DNA of 28,009 nt from Subdoligranulum sp. (GCA_004555405.1 SFIE01000024.1:1-28009); one strand, 5' to 3'; numbered from the stretch's first letter, positions 13,676-21,413 are shown. The notes: generated by a model from the sequence alone, not told the origin. Made by a program: numbers and translations.

Positions 13676-14749
13676 ATGAAGAAAAATATTGCAGTGATCC
13701 GCGGCGACTGCTCCAGCCCCGAGATCGTGGCGCAGGCCATTCGCGTGCTGGACAAAATTGCAGAAAAGCACGGCCACACCTTTGCCTATACCGAGGTGGA
13801 TATGGGCGGTGCAGCCATTGATAAATACGGCGACCCTTTGCCCGGGCACGAGCTGGAAAAGTGCCTTGCCAGCGATTCGGTGCTGCTGGGCGCCATCGGC
13901 GGGCCAAAGTGGGAGGGCCTGCCCGGGGACAAGCGCCCCGAAAAGGGCCTTCTGCGCCTGCGCAGCGGCATGGGCCTGTATGCCAACAACCGCCCGGCCA
14001 AAATTTGGCCCCAGCTGGCCGATGCCAGCCCGCTGAAGCCCGAGATCGTGGCAAAGGGCATTGATTTTATCGTGGTGCGTGAGCTGATCGGCGGCGTGTA
14101 TTTCGGCGAGCATAAAACCATGGAACTGGAAAACGGCGAAAAGCAGGCTGTGGACACCATGCCCTATGCCGAGCATGAGATCGAGCGCATTGGCCGCATT
14201 GGCTTTGAAACCGCCATGAAGCGCCGCAAAAAGCTGTGCTGTGTGGATAAAGCCAATGTGCTGGATACCAGCCGCCTGTGGCGCGCCGTGATGCACCGCC
14301 TGCAGGCCGAGTATCCCGAAGTGGAATACAGCGAAATGTTTGTGGACAACTGTGCCATGCAGATCTGCAAAAATCCCAGCCAGTTTGATGTGATCGTGAC
14401 CGAAAATATGTTCGGCGATATTCTTTCGGACGAAGCGAGCGAGATCACCGGCAGCATTGGCATGGTGCCCAGCAGCAGCCTTGGCGCGGGCACCTGCGGA
14501 TTGTACGAGCCGATCCACGGCTCGGCCCCGGATATTGCAGGCCAGGATATGGTGAACCCCATCGCCTGCATTCTTTCGGCAGCCATGATGCTGCGCTACA
14601 GCTTTGATATGGCCAAGGAAGCCGACGAGATCGAAGCTGCTGTAAATGCGGTGCTGGATAAGGGCCTGCGCACCGCCGATATGATGAGTGAGGGCTGCAC
14701 CCGGGTGGGGTGCGCCGCTATGGGAAGCGCCATCATTGCCGAGCTGTAA
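13676..14749 (+). CDS. leuB: 3-isopropylmalate dehydrogenase
   Basis: This 357-residue enzyme oxidises and decarboxylates 3-isopropylmalate to 2-ketoisocaproate with NAD+. Clear family blocks are LRLRSGMGLYANNRPAK (about 92-108), VVRELIGGVYFG, VDKANVLDTSRLWR, VDNCAMQ, VTENMFGDILSDEAS and the adenine-binding LYEPIHGSAPDIAG. The usual N-terminal GDGIGPEV loop is replaced by GDCSSPEIV (10-18), which is unusual but apparently tolerated because all other catalytic residues are intact. It follows leuD by 14 bases with AGGAGGAA (13661-13668). It is the last gene of the operon. Confidence 0.95.
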   Translation: MKKNIAVIRGDCSSPEIVAQAIRVLDKIAEKHGHTFAYTEVDMGGAAIDKYGDPLPGHELEKCLASDSVLLGAIGGPKWEGLPGDKRPEKGLLRLRSGMGLYANNRPAKIWPQLADASPLKPEIVAKGIDFIVVRELIGGVYFGEHKTMELENGEKQAVDTMPYAEHEIERIGRIGFETAMKRRKKLCCVDKANVLDTSRLWRAVMHRLQAEYPEVEYSEMFVDNCAMQICKNPSQFDVIVTENMFGDILSDEASEITGSIGMVPSSSLGAGTCGLYEPIHGSAPDIAGQDMVNPIACILSAAMMLRYSFDMAKEADEIEAAVNAVLDKGLRTADMMSEGCTRVGCAAMGSAIIAEL

Positions 14750-14756
14750 CGGATCG

Positions 14757-14872
14757 GGAGCAAGAGAAAGCAGATAGAGAGTATAGAGAGCGATAGAGTA
14801 TAGGAATAGAGAGTATCGAGATACGAGATAGGGAAAAATAGGGAAAATCGAAAGTAAATAGGTAAGAACGGA
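14757..14872. repeat. Purine-rich degenerate tandem tract
   Basis: After leuB lies a plus-strand A/G tract built from variants of GATAGAGAGTATA. ATAGAGAGTAT occurs exactly at 14774-14784 and 14806-14816, with partial copies between and after. In 14761-14870 there are 34 G but only 7 C. On the minus strand it is C/T-rich and G-poor. No gene is present. Confidence 0.7.
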
Positions 14873-14913
14873 AAAGAGCCCGGGGAATCCGAAACGGAAA
14901 CCCCGGGCTCTTT
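14873..14913. terminator. Bidirectional terminator between leuB and araR
   Basis: AAAGAGCCCGGGG (14873-14885) pairs perfectly with CCCCGGGCTCTTT (14901-14913), with an inner TCCG/CGGA stem around AAA. A/T runs on both sides allow it to serve both convergent transcripts. Confidence 0.88.
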
Positions 14914-14964
14914 CGTACGATTTTAGGAGAAATATAAAAAGTAGGATGGCGAATAAAAATGGCG

Positions 14965-16035
14965 TCAGCTGCTTTGCCGCTCCACCAAGGCCCAGGGCAC
15001 AAGCTCGCTCTCGCAGGCTTCGCCCTTTAACAGGCGAAGCATCATCAAGGCAGCCTGACGGCCCACATTGCTGCTTTCGTGGGAAAGCGTGGTGAGGGGA
15101 ATGGGGGCCAGCGTGCTGAACTGGCTGTTGTCAAAGCTGACTACGGCCAGCTGATCGGGCACGGAAATGCCGCGGCGCTGCAGGTGAATCACCAGATTGC
15201 TGGCGATCTCATCGTTATAGCAAACCACCGCCGTGCAGCCCTGCAGGGCCGCGCGCAGGGGCTCGTTATAGCGCCCGTCTAAAAGGGCCTGCTTGGACTC
15301 GGTGCTGTACCAGAAAATATGGCTGTCGTCCATGGGCAGGGCAAGGCTGCGCAGGGTTTCCATGTAACCGGCATAGCGCTGATGGCCCTGCAGATCGTCC
15401 ACTTTAAAAATACCGCCGATATTGCGGTGGCCCTTGCGGCTTAGATATTCCACCAGCATACGGCCGCCGGCGTAGTTATCGTCCAGCACCGAAAGCGCCC
15501 CGGGCAGGCCGCTGTAGCAGCCGTTCATAAACACGATCGGCACGCCGCGGCGCATCAGCTCACGGTACAGATCCAGATTGGGGTTGGGCAGGGCGCTTTT
15601 GGTGCCCTCTACCAGCACACCGTCAGGAGGATTATCCAAAAGCGCATTCAGAATGCTGCGCTCGTTGCAGATCAGGTTTTGGGTGGCATACAGCGTGGGG
15701 GTGCAGTGATTGCTGGAAAACACGGTTTCCACCTCACGCAGGATGCTGGGAAAAATATAGTCGCTGATATAGGTGGTGATCACGGCGATAAAGCGCATGG
15801 CGGGGGCCGCGGTGTCGGGCACGGCGGGCTGGCGGATATAGCTGCCGCTGCCCTGCCGCTTTTCGATCATGCCGCTTTCGGCCAGCACCGAAAGTGCCTG
15901 GCGCACGGTTTGGCGGCTTACATTATATTGTGCGGCGATCTTAAACTCTGTGGGAAGGGCGCGCGATTCATCAAATTTTCCTTCCAGGATACTGTTTTGC
16001 AGCTCTTCTGCAATGCGGCGGTATTTCGGCGGCAT
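14965..16035 (-). CDS. araR: AraR-type arabinose repressor (GntR HTH plus LacI-type sensor)
   Basis: This 356-residue regulator has a GntR-family winged helix-turn-helix at 1-68 (YRRIAEELQNSILEGKF, LPTEFKIAAQYNVSRQTVRQALSVL, KRQGSGSYI) fused to a periplasmic-binding-like LacI domain (about 78-350) with FIAVITTYISDYIFPSILREVE, GGRMLVEYLSRKGHRNIGGI and VVSFDNSQFSTLAPIPLTTLSHE. This fusion is diagnostic of AraR, which represses arabinose genes until L-arabinose binds. I used the ATG at 16035, eight bases after AAAGGGG; a longer frame from 16080 lacks a site and would run over the operator region. It is divergent from the arabinose operon and its own promoter overlaps TACAA half-sites, suggesting autoregulation. 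Confidence 0.88.
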   Translation of the reverse strand: MPPKYRRIAEELQNSILEGKFDESRALPTEFKIAAQYNVSRQTVRQALSVLAESGMIEKRQGSGSYIRQPAVPDTAAPAMRFIAVITTYISDYIFPSILREVETVFSSNHCTPTLYATQNLICNERSILNALLDNPPDGVLVEGTKSALPNPNLDLYRELMRRGVPIVFMNGCYSGLPGALSVLDDNYAGGRMLVEYLSRKGHRNIGGIFKVDDLQGHQRYAGYMETLRSLALPMDDSHIFWYSTESKQALLDGRYNEPLRAALQGCTAVVCYNDEIASNLVIHLQRRGISVPDQLAVVSFDNSQFSTLAPIPLTTLSHESSNVGRQAALMMLRLLKGEACESELVPWALVERQSS

Positions 16036-16054
16036 AGGCAAAGCCCCTTTCCAC

Positions 16055-16082
16055 AATTTGTACGCTTTTATTTGGTACAATT
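16055..16082. promoter_or_regulatory. Putative AraR operator near araR
   Basis: AATTTGTAC (16055-16063) faces GTACAATT (16075-16082) across 11 bases. TTGTAC/GTACAA halves match the core of the known Bacillus AraR site (ATTTGTACGTACAAAT) but are spread apart. Further TACAA copies lie at 16089-16093 and 16100-16104 across the araR -10 region. Confidence 0.55.
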
Positions 16083-16084
16083 AC

Positions 16085-16112
16085 ATTATACAAAATAAAT
16101 ACAAATATGCAA
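16085..16112 (-). promoter_or_regulatory. Sigma-A promoter of araR
   Basis: On the minus strand, TTGCAT (plus 16107-16112) is followed after 16 bases by TATAAT (plus 16085-16090). The start would lie near 16078, inside the putative operator. Confidence 0.7.
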
Positions 16113-16341
16113 GAAAAATCTGCGCAAAAAACGGCAGAAAAAGAGGGGAAAAAAGGGGAATAGGACAAAATTCATAGAAAATTTTACACAGATTTTAAGA
16201 AACTGGCAATTTTGATGGATGCATTTGTGAGGAAAAAACCGGCAAATCACACAACAAAGTGATGCAGAGTATGTGCAAAAATACCAACAAAGCAGCAAAA
16301 ATAACGATTTTTCTCACAAAAATGGGTGCAGTGTGAGCATT
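16113..16341. other. AT-rich divergent intergenic region
   Basis: Between the araR promoter and the arabinose operon control sites lies A-rich sequence with no credible gene. It is probably spacer DNA between two operator clusters about 300 bases apart. Confidence 0.5.
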
Positions 16342-16355
16342 GTGAAATGATTCAC
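16342..16355. promoter_or_regulatory. Dyad upstream of the arabinose promoter
   Basis: GTGAA-ATGA-TTCAC is a perfect five-base inverted repeat immediately upstream of the left half-site. It is two bases shorter than a CcpA cre palindrome and lacks the central CG, so the protein that might bind it is unknown. Confidence 0.35.
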
Positions 16356-16359
16356 GATG

Positions 16360-16396
16360 AATTTGTATTGTTTATCTGCACGAAAATATACAAATT
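16360..16396. promoter_or_regulatory. Putative AraR operator of the arabinose operon
   Basis: AATTTGTAT (16360-16368) and ATACAAATT (16388-16396) are perfect inverted copies separated by 19 bases (28 bases centre to centre). They end 12 bases before the -35 box. The half-site matches the AraR consensus half. Confidence 0.6.
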
Positions 16397-16408
16397 GCAT
16401 AACAATCG

Positions 16409-16437
16409 TTGACATTGCAAACTTGTGCGGATATACT
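16409..16437 (+). promoter_or_regulatory. Sigma-A promoter of the arabinose operon
   Basis: A perfect TTGACA (16409-16414) is followed after 17 bases by TATACT (16432-16437). This is a strong unaided promoter, consistent with control by a repressor. Confidence 0.88.
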
Positions 16438-16506
16438 GAAGATGCAAACACCGAACAGCATGAGTTTGGCTGGTTCGGACAATTTGGATGATTGGAGATA
16501 GATAAC

Positions 16507-17586
16507 ATGAAAAAGATTATTGCAACCGCACTTTCTATGACCATGGCAATGTCTCTGGCCGCTTGCGGCGGCGGTGCTGCTTCTTCTGCTGCACCCGCAG
16601 CTTCCTCGGCACCTGCTGCCTCGCAGGCTTCCGCACCCGCTGCTTCCGATGGCGTGATCACGGTGGGCTTTGCACAGGTGGGCCACGAATCCGACTGGCG
16701 CACGGCTTCTACCAAGAGCGCACAGGATGTGTTCAGCGCAGCCAACGGCTACGACCTGAAGTTTGTGGATTGCGACAACGATTCCGCTGCACAGCTGGAA
16801 GCCGTTCGTAACTTCATTGAGCAGGATGTGGATTACATCATCATCGACCCCATCGTTTCCACCGGCTGGGATACCGTGCTGACCGAGTGTGAGGATGCAG
16901 GCATCCCCGTGATCGTGATCGATCGTACCATTGATGACTCCGATAAGTATGTTTCCTGGGTAGGCTCTGACTTTAAGATCGAGGGTCTGGCCTGCGGCGA
17001 ATGGCTGAAGGCCTACGCTGCCGACAAGGGCATGAGCGAGATCAACGCTCTGGTGATCGAGGGCTCTACCGGTGCTTCCGCTACCATTGGCCGTACCGAT
17101 GGCTTTAAGGAAATTGCCGACCGTGAGGGCTGGAACATCATGGCTTCTCAGAGCGGCGACTTTACCGAGGCAGGCGGCCAGGAAGTTATGGAATCCTACT
17201 GCCAGAGCTACAAGGGCAAGTTCAATGTTGTGATCTGCCAGAACGATAACGAAGCAGCAGGCGCTATGACCGCTATGGACAATGCCGGCATCACCTATGG
17301 CGTGGGCGGCGATGTGGTTCTGGTTTCCTTCGATGCCAACAAGCCCTATGTGCAGATGGTATGCGATGGCAAGATCAACGCCAACTTTGAGTGCAACCCC
17401 ATGGCAGCACCCACCGTTTCCGAGATCATTCAGGATCTGGAAGCCGGCAAGACCCCCGAAAAAGAGATCTACGTTCCCGAGCACTGGTTCGCAGCTGAGG
17501 ACAATGTGCCCTCCATCGATGTGAACGGCGAAACTCTGGAAGTGATCCATGCAACGCAGGATGTGGTTGACGCTCGTCCCTACTAA
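16507..17586 (+). CDS. Sugar ABC transporter substrate-binding lipoprotein (YtfQ-like)
   Basis: This 359-residue protein binds sugar outside the membrane for an ABC importer. A lipoprotein signal ends in LAAC (Cys20), followed by an Ala/Ser/Pro-rich tether (about 25-47) and a two-lobed periplasmic-binding domain of the LacI/ribose type. The blocks VGFAQVGHESDWR, IIIDPIVSTGWDTVL, VIVIDRTI, GSTGASATIGRTDGF and SQSGDFTEAGGQEVMES follow the E. coli YtfQ galactofuranose/arabinofuranose-binding protein closely, from memory of that family. In an arabinose operon this suggests L-arabinose, perhaps in furanose form. The start ATG at 16507 has GGAG nine bases upstream. A strong terminator follows, which should raise its mRNA over that of the transporter genes. 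Confidence 0.92.
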   Translation: MKKIIATALSMTMAMSLAACGGGAASSAAPAASSAPAASQASAPAASDGVITVGFAQVGHESDWRTASTKSAQDVFSAANGYDLKFVDCDNDSAAQLEAVRNFIEQDVDYIIIDPIVSTGWDTVLTECEDAGIPVIVIDRTIDDSDKYVSWVGSDFKIEGLACGEWLKAYAADKGMSEINALVIEGSTGASATIGRTDGFKEIADREGWNIMASQSGDFTEAGGQEVMESYCQSYKGKFNVVICQNDNEAAGAMTAMDNAGITYGVGGDVVLVSFDANKPYVQMVCDGKINANFECNPMAAPTVSEIIQDLEAGKTPEKEIYVPEHWFAAEDNVPSIDVNGETLEVIHATQDVVDARPY

Positions 17587-17635
17587 GCTTTGTAAAACAA
17601 ACCTTCTTCAGACTTTTCATGTAGCATAAATCTTG

Positions 17636-17682
17636 TGCCCAGGGAGGGCCCGCAAACTCCGGGCTTTTCCTGGGCATTTTTT
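17636..17682 (+). terminator. Intrinsic terminator between binding protein and ATPase
   Basis: TGCCCAGG (17636-17643) pairs with CCTGGGCA (17669-17676), with an inner GCCCG/CGGGC stem, and TTTTTT follows (17677-17682). It probably causes partial termination, giving more binding protein than membrane components. Confidence 0.85.
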
Positions 17683-17747
17683 AAAACGGCAGATGGAGAA
17701 AACTGTGATCAGCCGGTGCAAACCGCGCCGGGCGTGAGGTGATAGAC

Positions 17748-19298
17748 TTGGAGAACAATATTGCATTGACTATGCGCGGGATATGCATGACATTCCCCGG
17801 CGTAAAGGCGCTTGACAATGTGGATTTTACTCTGCGAAAAGGCGAGATCCATGCCCTGATGGGCGAAAACGGCGCCGGTAAATCGACTTTGATCAAATGC
17901 CTTACCGGCATCAACGATTTTGAAGCCGGTGAGATCCGCGTGGCGGGTGTGGAAGGCCCCGTGAAAAACCATTCCACCCTCGATGCGCAAAAAGTTGGCA
18001 TTTCCACGGTGTATCAGGAAGTAAACCTGTGCCCGAATCTGAGTGTGGCAGAAAACCTTTACATTGGCCGTGAGCCCATGACCAAGCTGCGCACCATTGA
18101 CCGGGCCGCCATGTTTGAAAAAGCAGCCGAGCTTACCAAGCGGCTGGATATAAAAGTGGATGTTACCCAGAATCTGGAAAACTACTCGCTGGCCATTCAG
18201 CAGATGATCGCCATTGCGCGGGCTGTGGATATGGACTGCAAGGTGCTGATCCTGGACGAACCCACCTCCTCGCTGGACGATACCGAGGTGGAAAAGCTGT
18301 TCCAGATGATGCGCAGCTTAAAAGAACACGGCGTGGGCATTGTGTTTGTCACGCATTTTCTGGAGCAGGTGTACGCCGTGTGTGACCGCATCACCGTGCT
18401 GCGCAACGGCACGCTGGTGGGCGAGTACCCTGTGGCCGAATTGCCCCGCGTAAAGCTGGTGGCCGCCATGATGGGCAAGGATTTTGACGATCTGGCAGCT
18501 ATTAAAAACGAAAGCACCACCTGTGGCAGCGAGGCCCCCATAGAGATCGAGGCCAGCGGCCTGAGCCACAGGGGAACCATCAAACCCTTTGATCTGAAGA
18601 TCCATAAGGGCGAGGTGATCGGCCTTACCGGGCTTTTGGGCTCGGGCCGAAGCGAGCTGGCCCGCACCATTTACGGCGCCGACAAAGCCACCAGCGGCAA
18701 GCTGAAGGTGGGCGAAAAAGATGTTAAGATCAACCAGCCCCTGGATGCCATGAATCTTGGCATGGGCATGCTGCCGGACGACCGCAAGGCCGAGGGCATT
18801 ATTGGCGATCTTTCGGTGCGCGAAAACATTATTCTGGCCCTGCAGGCCAAGCGCGGTATGTTCCATCAGCTTTCGCGCGAAAAGCAAAACGAAATTGCCG
18901 ACCGATACATTGATCTGGTGCAGATCAAAACCGCCAGCCGCGAAACGCCCATCAAGCAGCTTTCGGGCGGCAACCAGCAAAAGGCCATTCTGGCGCGCTG
19001 GCTGGCCACCGATCCGGACTTTTTGATTTTGGACGAGCCTACCCGCGGCATTGATATCGGCACCAAAACCGAGATCCAGAAGCTGATCGTTCAGCTGGCC
19101 GCCGAGGGCAAGAGCGTGATGTTCATTTCGTCGGAGATCGAGGAAATGCTGCGCACCTGCAACCGCATGGTGGTTCTGCGCGACGGCGCCAAGGTGGGCG
19201 AATTGGACGGCGAGCTTACGCAAAGCCGCGTGATGGCGGCCATTGCGGGCGGCGCCGACACCGCAGGCGAACAGGCAGGAGGGGTGAACCATGGATAA
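17748..19298 (+). CDS. Sugar ABC transporter ATP-binding protein (YtfR/MglA type, two domains)
   Basis: This 516-residue protein has two ATPase halves, typical of CUT2 sugar importers. The first has Walker A GENGAGKST (39-47), a weak signature YSLAIQQ and Walker B VLILDEPTSSLD. The second has the usual degenerate Walker A GLLGSGRSE, an intact LSGGNQQK signature and LILDEPTRGID. It powers uptake with the two permeases that follow. I chose TTG at 17748 because GAGGTGAT (17736-17743), fully complementary to the 16S 3' end, stands at the right distance; a GTG at 17739 lies inside that site. The resulting N-terminus MENNIALTMRGICMTFPGVKAL matches the family. Its stop overlaps the next start by eight bases. 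Confidence 0.93.
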   Translation: MENNIALTMRGICMTFPGVKALDNVDFTLRKGEIHALMGENGAGKSTLIKCLTGINDFEAGEIRVAGVEGPVKNHSTLDAQKVGISTVYQEVNLCPNLSVAENLYIGREPMTKLRTIDRAAMFEKAAELTKRLDIKVDVTQNLENYSLAIQQMIAIARAVDMDCKVLILDEPTSSLDDTEVEKLFQMMRSLKEHGVGIVFVTHFLEQVYAVCDRITVLRNGTLVGEYPVAELPRVKLVAAMMGKDFDDLAAIKNESTTCGSEAPIEIEASGLSHRGTIKPFDLKIHKGEVIGLTGLLGSGRSELARTIYGADKATSGKLKVGEKDVKINQPLDAMNLGMGMLPDDRKAEGIIGDLSVRENIILALQAKRGMFHQLSREKQNEIADRYIDLVQIKTASRETPIKQLSGGNQQKAILARWLATDPDFLILDEPTRGIDIGTKTEIQKLIVQLAAEGKSVMFISSEIEEMLRTCNRMVVLRDGAKVGELDGELTQSRVMAAIAGGADTAGEQAGGVNHG

Positions 19299-20364
19299 AC
19301 TGAAAAAACTCTCAAAGCAGCAGCTGTTTCTGCCCATTATGTGTGTGCTGCTGGTGCTGGCGGTAAACATTGTTTACGATATTTCGCAGGGCAATCCGTT
19401 TTACAGCTTCTTCCGCATCACCATGGAAAACGGGCTGCTGAGCGGCCGTTTGGTCAGCATTATCAACCGCGGCAGCGAGGTGGCCATTCTGGCCATCGGC
19501 ATGACTCTGGTGGTTTCGGCTTCGGGCGGCACCGATATTTCGGTGGGCTCGGTGATGTCGCTGTGCGCCTCCTTCTGCTGTATGCTGGTGGCGGGCTTTG
19601 GCGTATCGTCGGTTTCCAGTGCCGATGAATTTGCCATGCCGCTGGTGGTGGGCCTTTTGGGCGCACTGCTCATGGGCTGCCTGTGCGGCGCATTCAACGG
19701 CGCTTTGGTGGCTTATCTTGACATTCAGCCCATGGTGGCCACGCTGATCTTGTGGTCGGCTGCACGCGCCATCGGCCTGCTTTTGTGCAACAACCTGATC
19801 GTGTATATCCGCGTGCCCGAATACGGCGTGTTCGGCGGCTACATCGGCTTTATGCCTACGCCCATCATCATTGCGGCGGTGTGCGTGCTGGCGGTTTCGC
19901 TGGTTTTGAAAAAAACCGCCATGGGTATGTATGTGCAGGCCGTGGGCATCAACAAAAAGGCTTCGCGCATTGCCGGCCTCAACTCGCGGCGCATCATCTT
20001 TATGTGCTATTTCCTGTGCGGCGTGTGCGCTGCCATTGCCGGCATTGTAAATTCCTCGCGCATTACCAGCGCTGACTCGAACAACATTGGCCTGAACATG
20101 GAGCTGGATGCCATTCTGGCGGTGGCACTGGGCGGCAACAGCCTGGGCGGCGGCCGGTTCAATCTGGCGGGCTCGATCATTGGTGCATATACCATTCAGG
20201 CCATCACCACCACCATGTACAATCTGGGCGTTTCCTCGGCGGTAAGCCCAGTGTTCAAGGCAGTGGTCGTGATCGTGATCGTGGCCATCCAGTCGCAGCC
20301 GCTGCAGAACTGGATCAAAAAGCACCGCGCTCACGCAGCCGGTAAGGAGGCGGCCAAGGTATGA
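19291..20364 (+). CDS. Sugar ABC transporter permease (YtfT-like)
   Basis: This 357-residue inner-membrane permease of the CUT2 (ribose/galactose) class has about nine or ten hydrophobic segments. Family blocks include LAIGMTLVVSASGGTDISVGSVMSL, GALVAYLDIQPMVATLILWSAARAIG and DAILAVALGGNSLGGGRFNLAGSIIGAY, the last being the conserved cytoplasmic coupling region. It starts within the end of the ATPase gene (eight-base overlap), indicating translational coupling. It overlaps the second permease by four bases. Together the two unlike permeases form a heterodimeric channel, as in YtfT-YjfF. Confidence 0.93.
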   Translation: MDKLKKLSKQQLFLPIMCVLLVLAVNIVYDISQGNPFYSFFRITMENGLLSGRLVSIINRGSEVAILAIGMTLVVSASGGTDISVGSVMSLCASFCCMLVAGFGVSSVSSADEFAMPLVVGLLGALLMGCLCGAFNGALVAYLDIQPMVATLILWSAARAIGLLLCNNLIVYIRVPEYGVFGGYIGFMPTPIIIAAVCVLAVSLVLKKTAMGMYVQAVGINKKASRIAGLNSRRIIFMCYFLCGVCAAIAGIVNSSRITSADSNNIGLNMELDAILAVALGGNSLGGGRFNLAGSIIGAYTIQAITTTMYNLGVSSAVSPVFKAVVVIVIVAIQSQPLQNWIKKHRAHAAGKEAAKV

Positions 20365-21413
20365 AAACTGAACAGAAAACCGCAAAAGCTTTAGGCTCGA
20401 AAAAAATGAACAGCAACACCCTGCTGCTGGTGATCACCGTGGTTTTGTTTGCGGTGATGTATGCGGCGGGCTGCGTGGTGTATGCCAGCAAGGGCTTTAC
20501 CCATGCACAAACATTTTTGAACATTTTAAACAACAATGCGGGCCTTGTGTGTGTGGCCTGCGGCATGACCTGTGTGATGCTTACCGGCGGCATTGATATT
20601 TCGGTGGGCTCGCTCATCGCTTTGGACTGTATGCTGCTGGCATGGGGCACCGGCCAGGGCATTTCGGCCGCTGTGATGTGTGCGCTGGTGATCGTGCTGG
20701 GCATCGTGTTTGGCCTGGTGCAGGGTTTCTGCGTGGGCTACCTGAACATTCAGCCCTTTATCGTGACCATGGCGGGTATGTTTTTTGCCCGCGGCATGAC
20801 GGCGGTGGTTTCCACCAACCAGCTTTCCATCACGCAGGACACCAGCGCACTGTTTTACGGCTGGGCCAACGCCAAAATTCAGCTGCCCGCCTTTTTGGGC
20901 TATGTGAACAGCAAGGGCAAGCTGCAGATCCCCTATATCCGCGTGAGCGTGGTGATCGCGCTGGCAGTGCTGATCTTGATCTTCCTTATTTTGCGCTACA
21001 CCAGGTTTGGCCGTTCGCTGTATGCCGTGGGCGGCAGCGAGCAGTCGGCAGCCATGATGGGTCTGGATGTAAAAAAGGCCAAAATGAAGGCCTATGTGCT
21101 GTCCTCGTTCCTGTGCTCCATCGGCGGCATCTGCTATTGCCTGAACACCATGTCGGGCAGTGTGAGCCAGGCAACCGGTTTGGAAATGGATGCCATTGCC
21201 TCCTGCGTGATCGGCGGCACCCTGCTTACCGGCGGCGTGGGCAATGTGTTCGGCTCGTTCTTTGGCGTGCTGATCAACGGCACCATTTCCAGCCTTGTAA
21301 AAACCAACGGCAAGCTGGCCAGCTCGTGGCCCAACATTCTCACGGCCGTGCTGCTTTGCTTCTTCATTGTGCTGCAGAGCGTGTTTGCACATCTGAAAGA
21401 AAAGAACAAGTAA
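20361..21413 (+). CDS. Sugar ABC transporter permease (YjfF-like)
   Basis: This 350-residue permease is the partner of the preceding one. It has about ten membrane segments and the blocks ACGMTCVMLTGGIDISVGSLIALD, VGYLNIQPFIVTMAGMFFARGMTAV, GRSLYAVGGSEQSAAMMGLDV and DAIASCVIGGTLLTGGVGNVFGSFFGV. A roughly 40-residue loop after VVSTNQLSITQD is rich in polar residues and resembles the long external loop of YjfF. The start overlaps the previous stop (ATGA, 20361-20364), with AAGGAGG upstream at 20343-20349. Two distinct permeases plus a YtfQ-like binding protein point to the furanose transporter subgroup rather than RbsABC. Confidence 0.92.
   Translation: MKTEQKTAKALGSKKMNSNTLLLVITVVLFAVMYAAGCVVYASKGFTHAQTFLNILNNNAGLVCVACGMTCVMLTGGIDISVGSLIALDCMLLAWGTGQGISAAVMCALVIVLGIVFGLVQGFCVGYLNIQPFIVTMAGMFFARGMTAVVSTNQLSITQDTSALFYGWANAKIQLPAFLGYVNSKGKLQIPYIRVSVVIALAVLILIFLILRYTRFGRSLYAVGGSEQSAAMMGLDVKKAKMKAYVLSSFLCSIGGICYCLNTMSGSVSQATGLEMDAIASCVIGGTLLTGGVGNVFGSFFGVLINGTISSLVKTNGKLASSWPNILTAVLLCFFIVLQSVFAHLKEKNK

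Noticed and set aside
14757..14872. CRISPR array in the repeat tract after leuB
   Set aside because: Repeats are short, degenerate and purine-only with no unique spacers of regular size, and no cas genes are near.
16342..16355. Possible CcpA cre site near the arabinose promoter
   Set aside because: The dyad is two bases shorter than cre and lacks the central CG, so it is reported only as an unassigned dyad.
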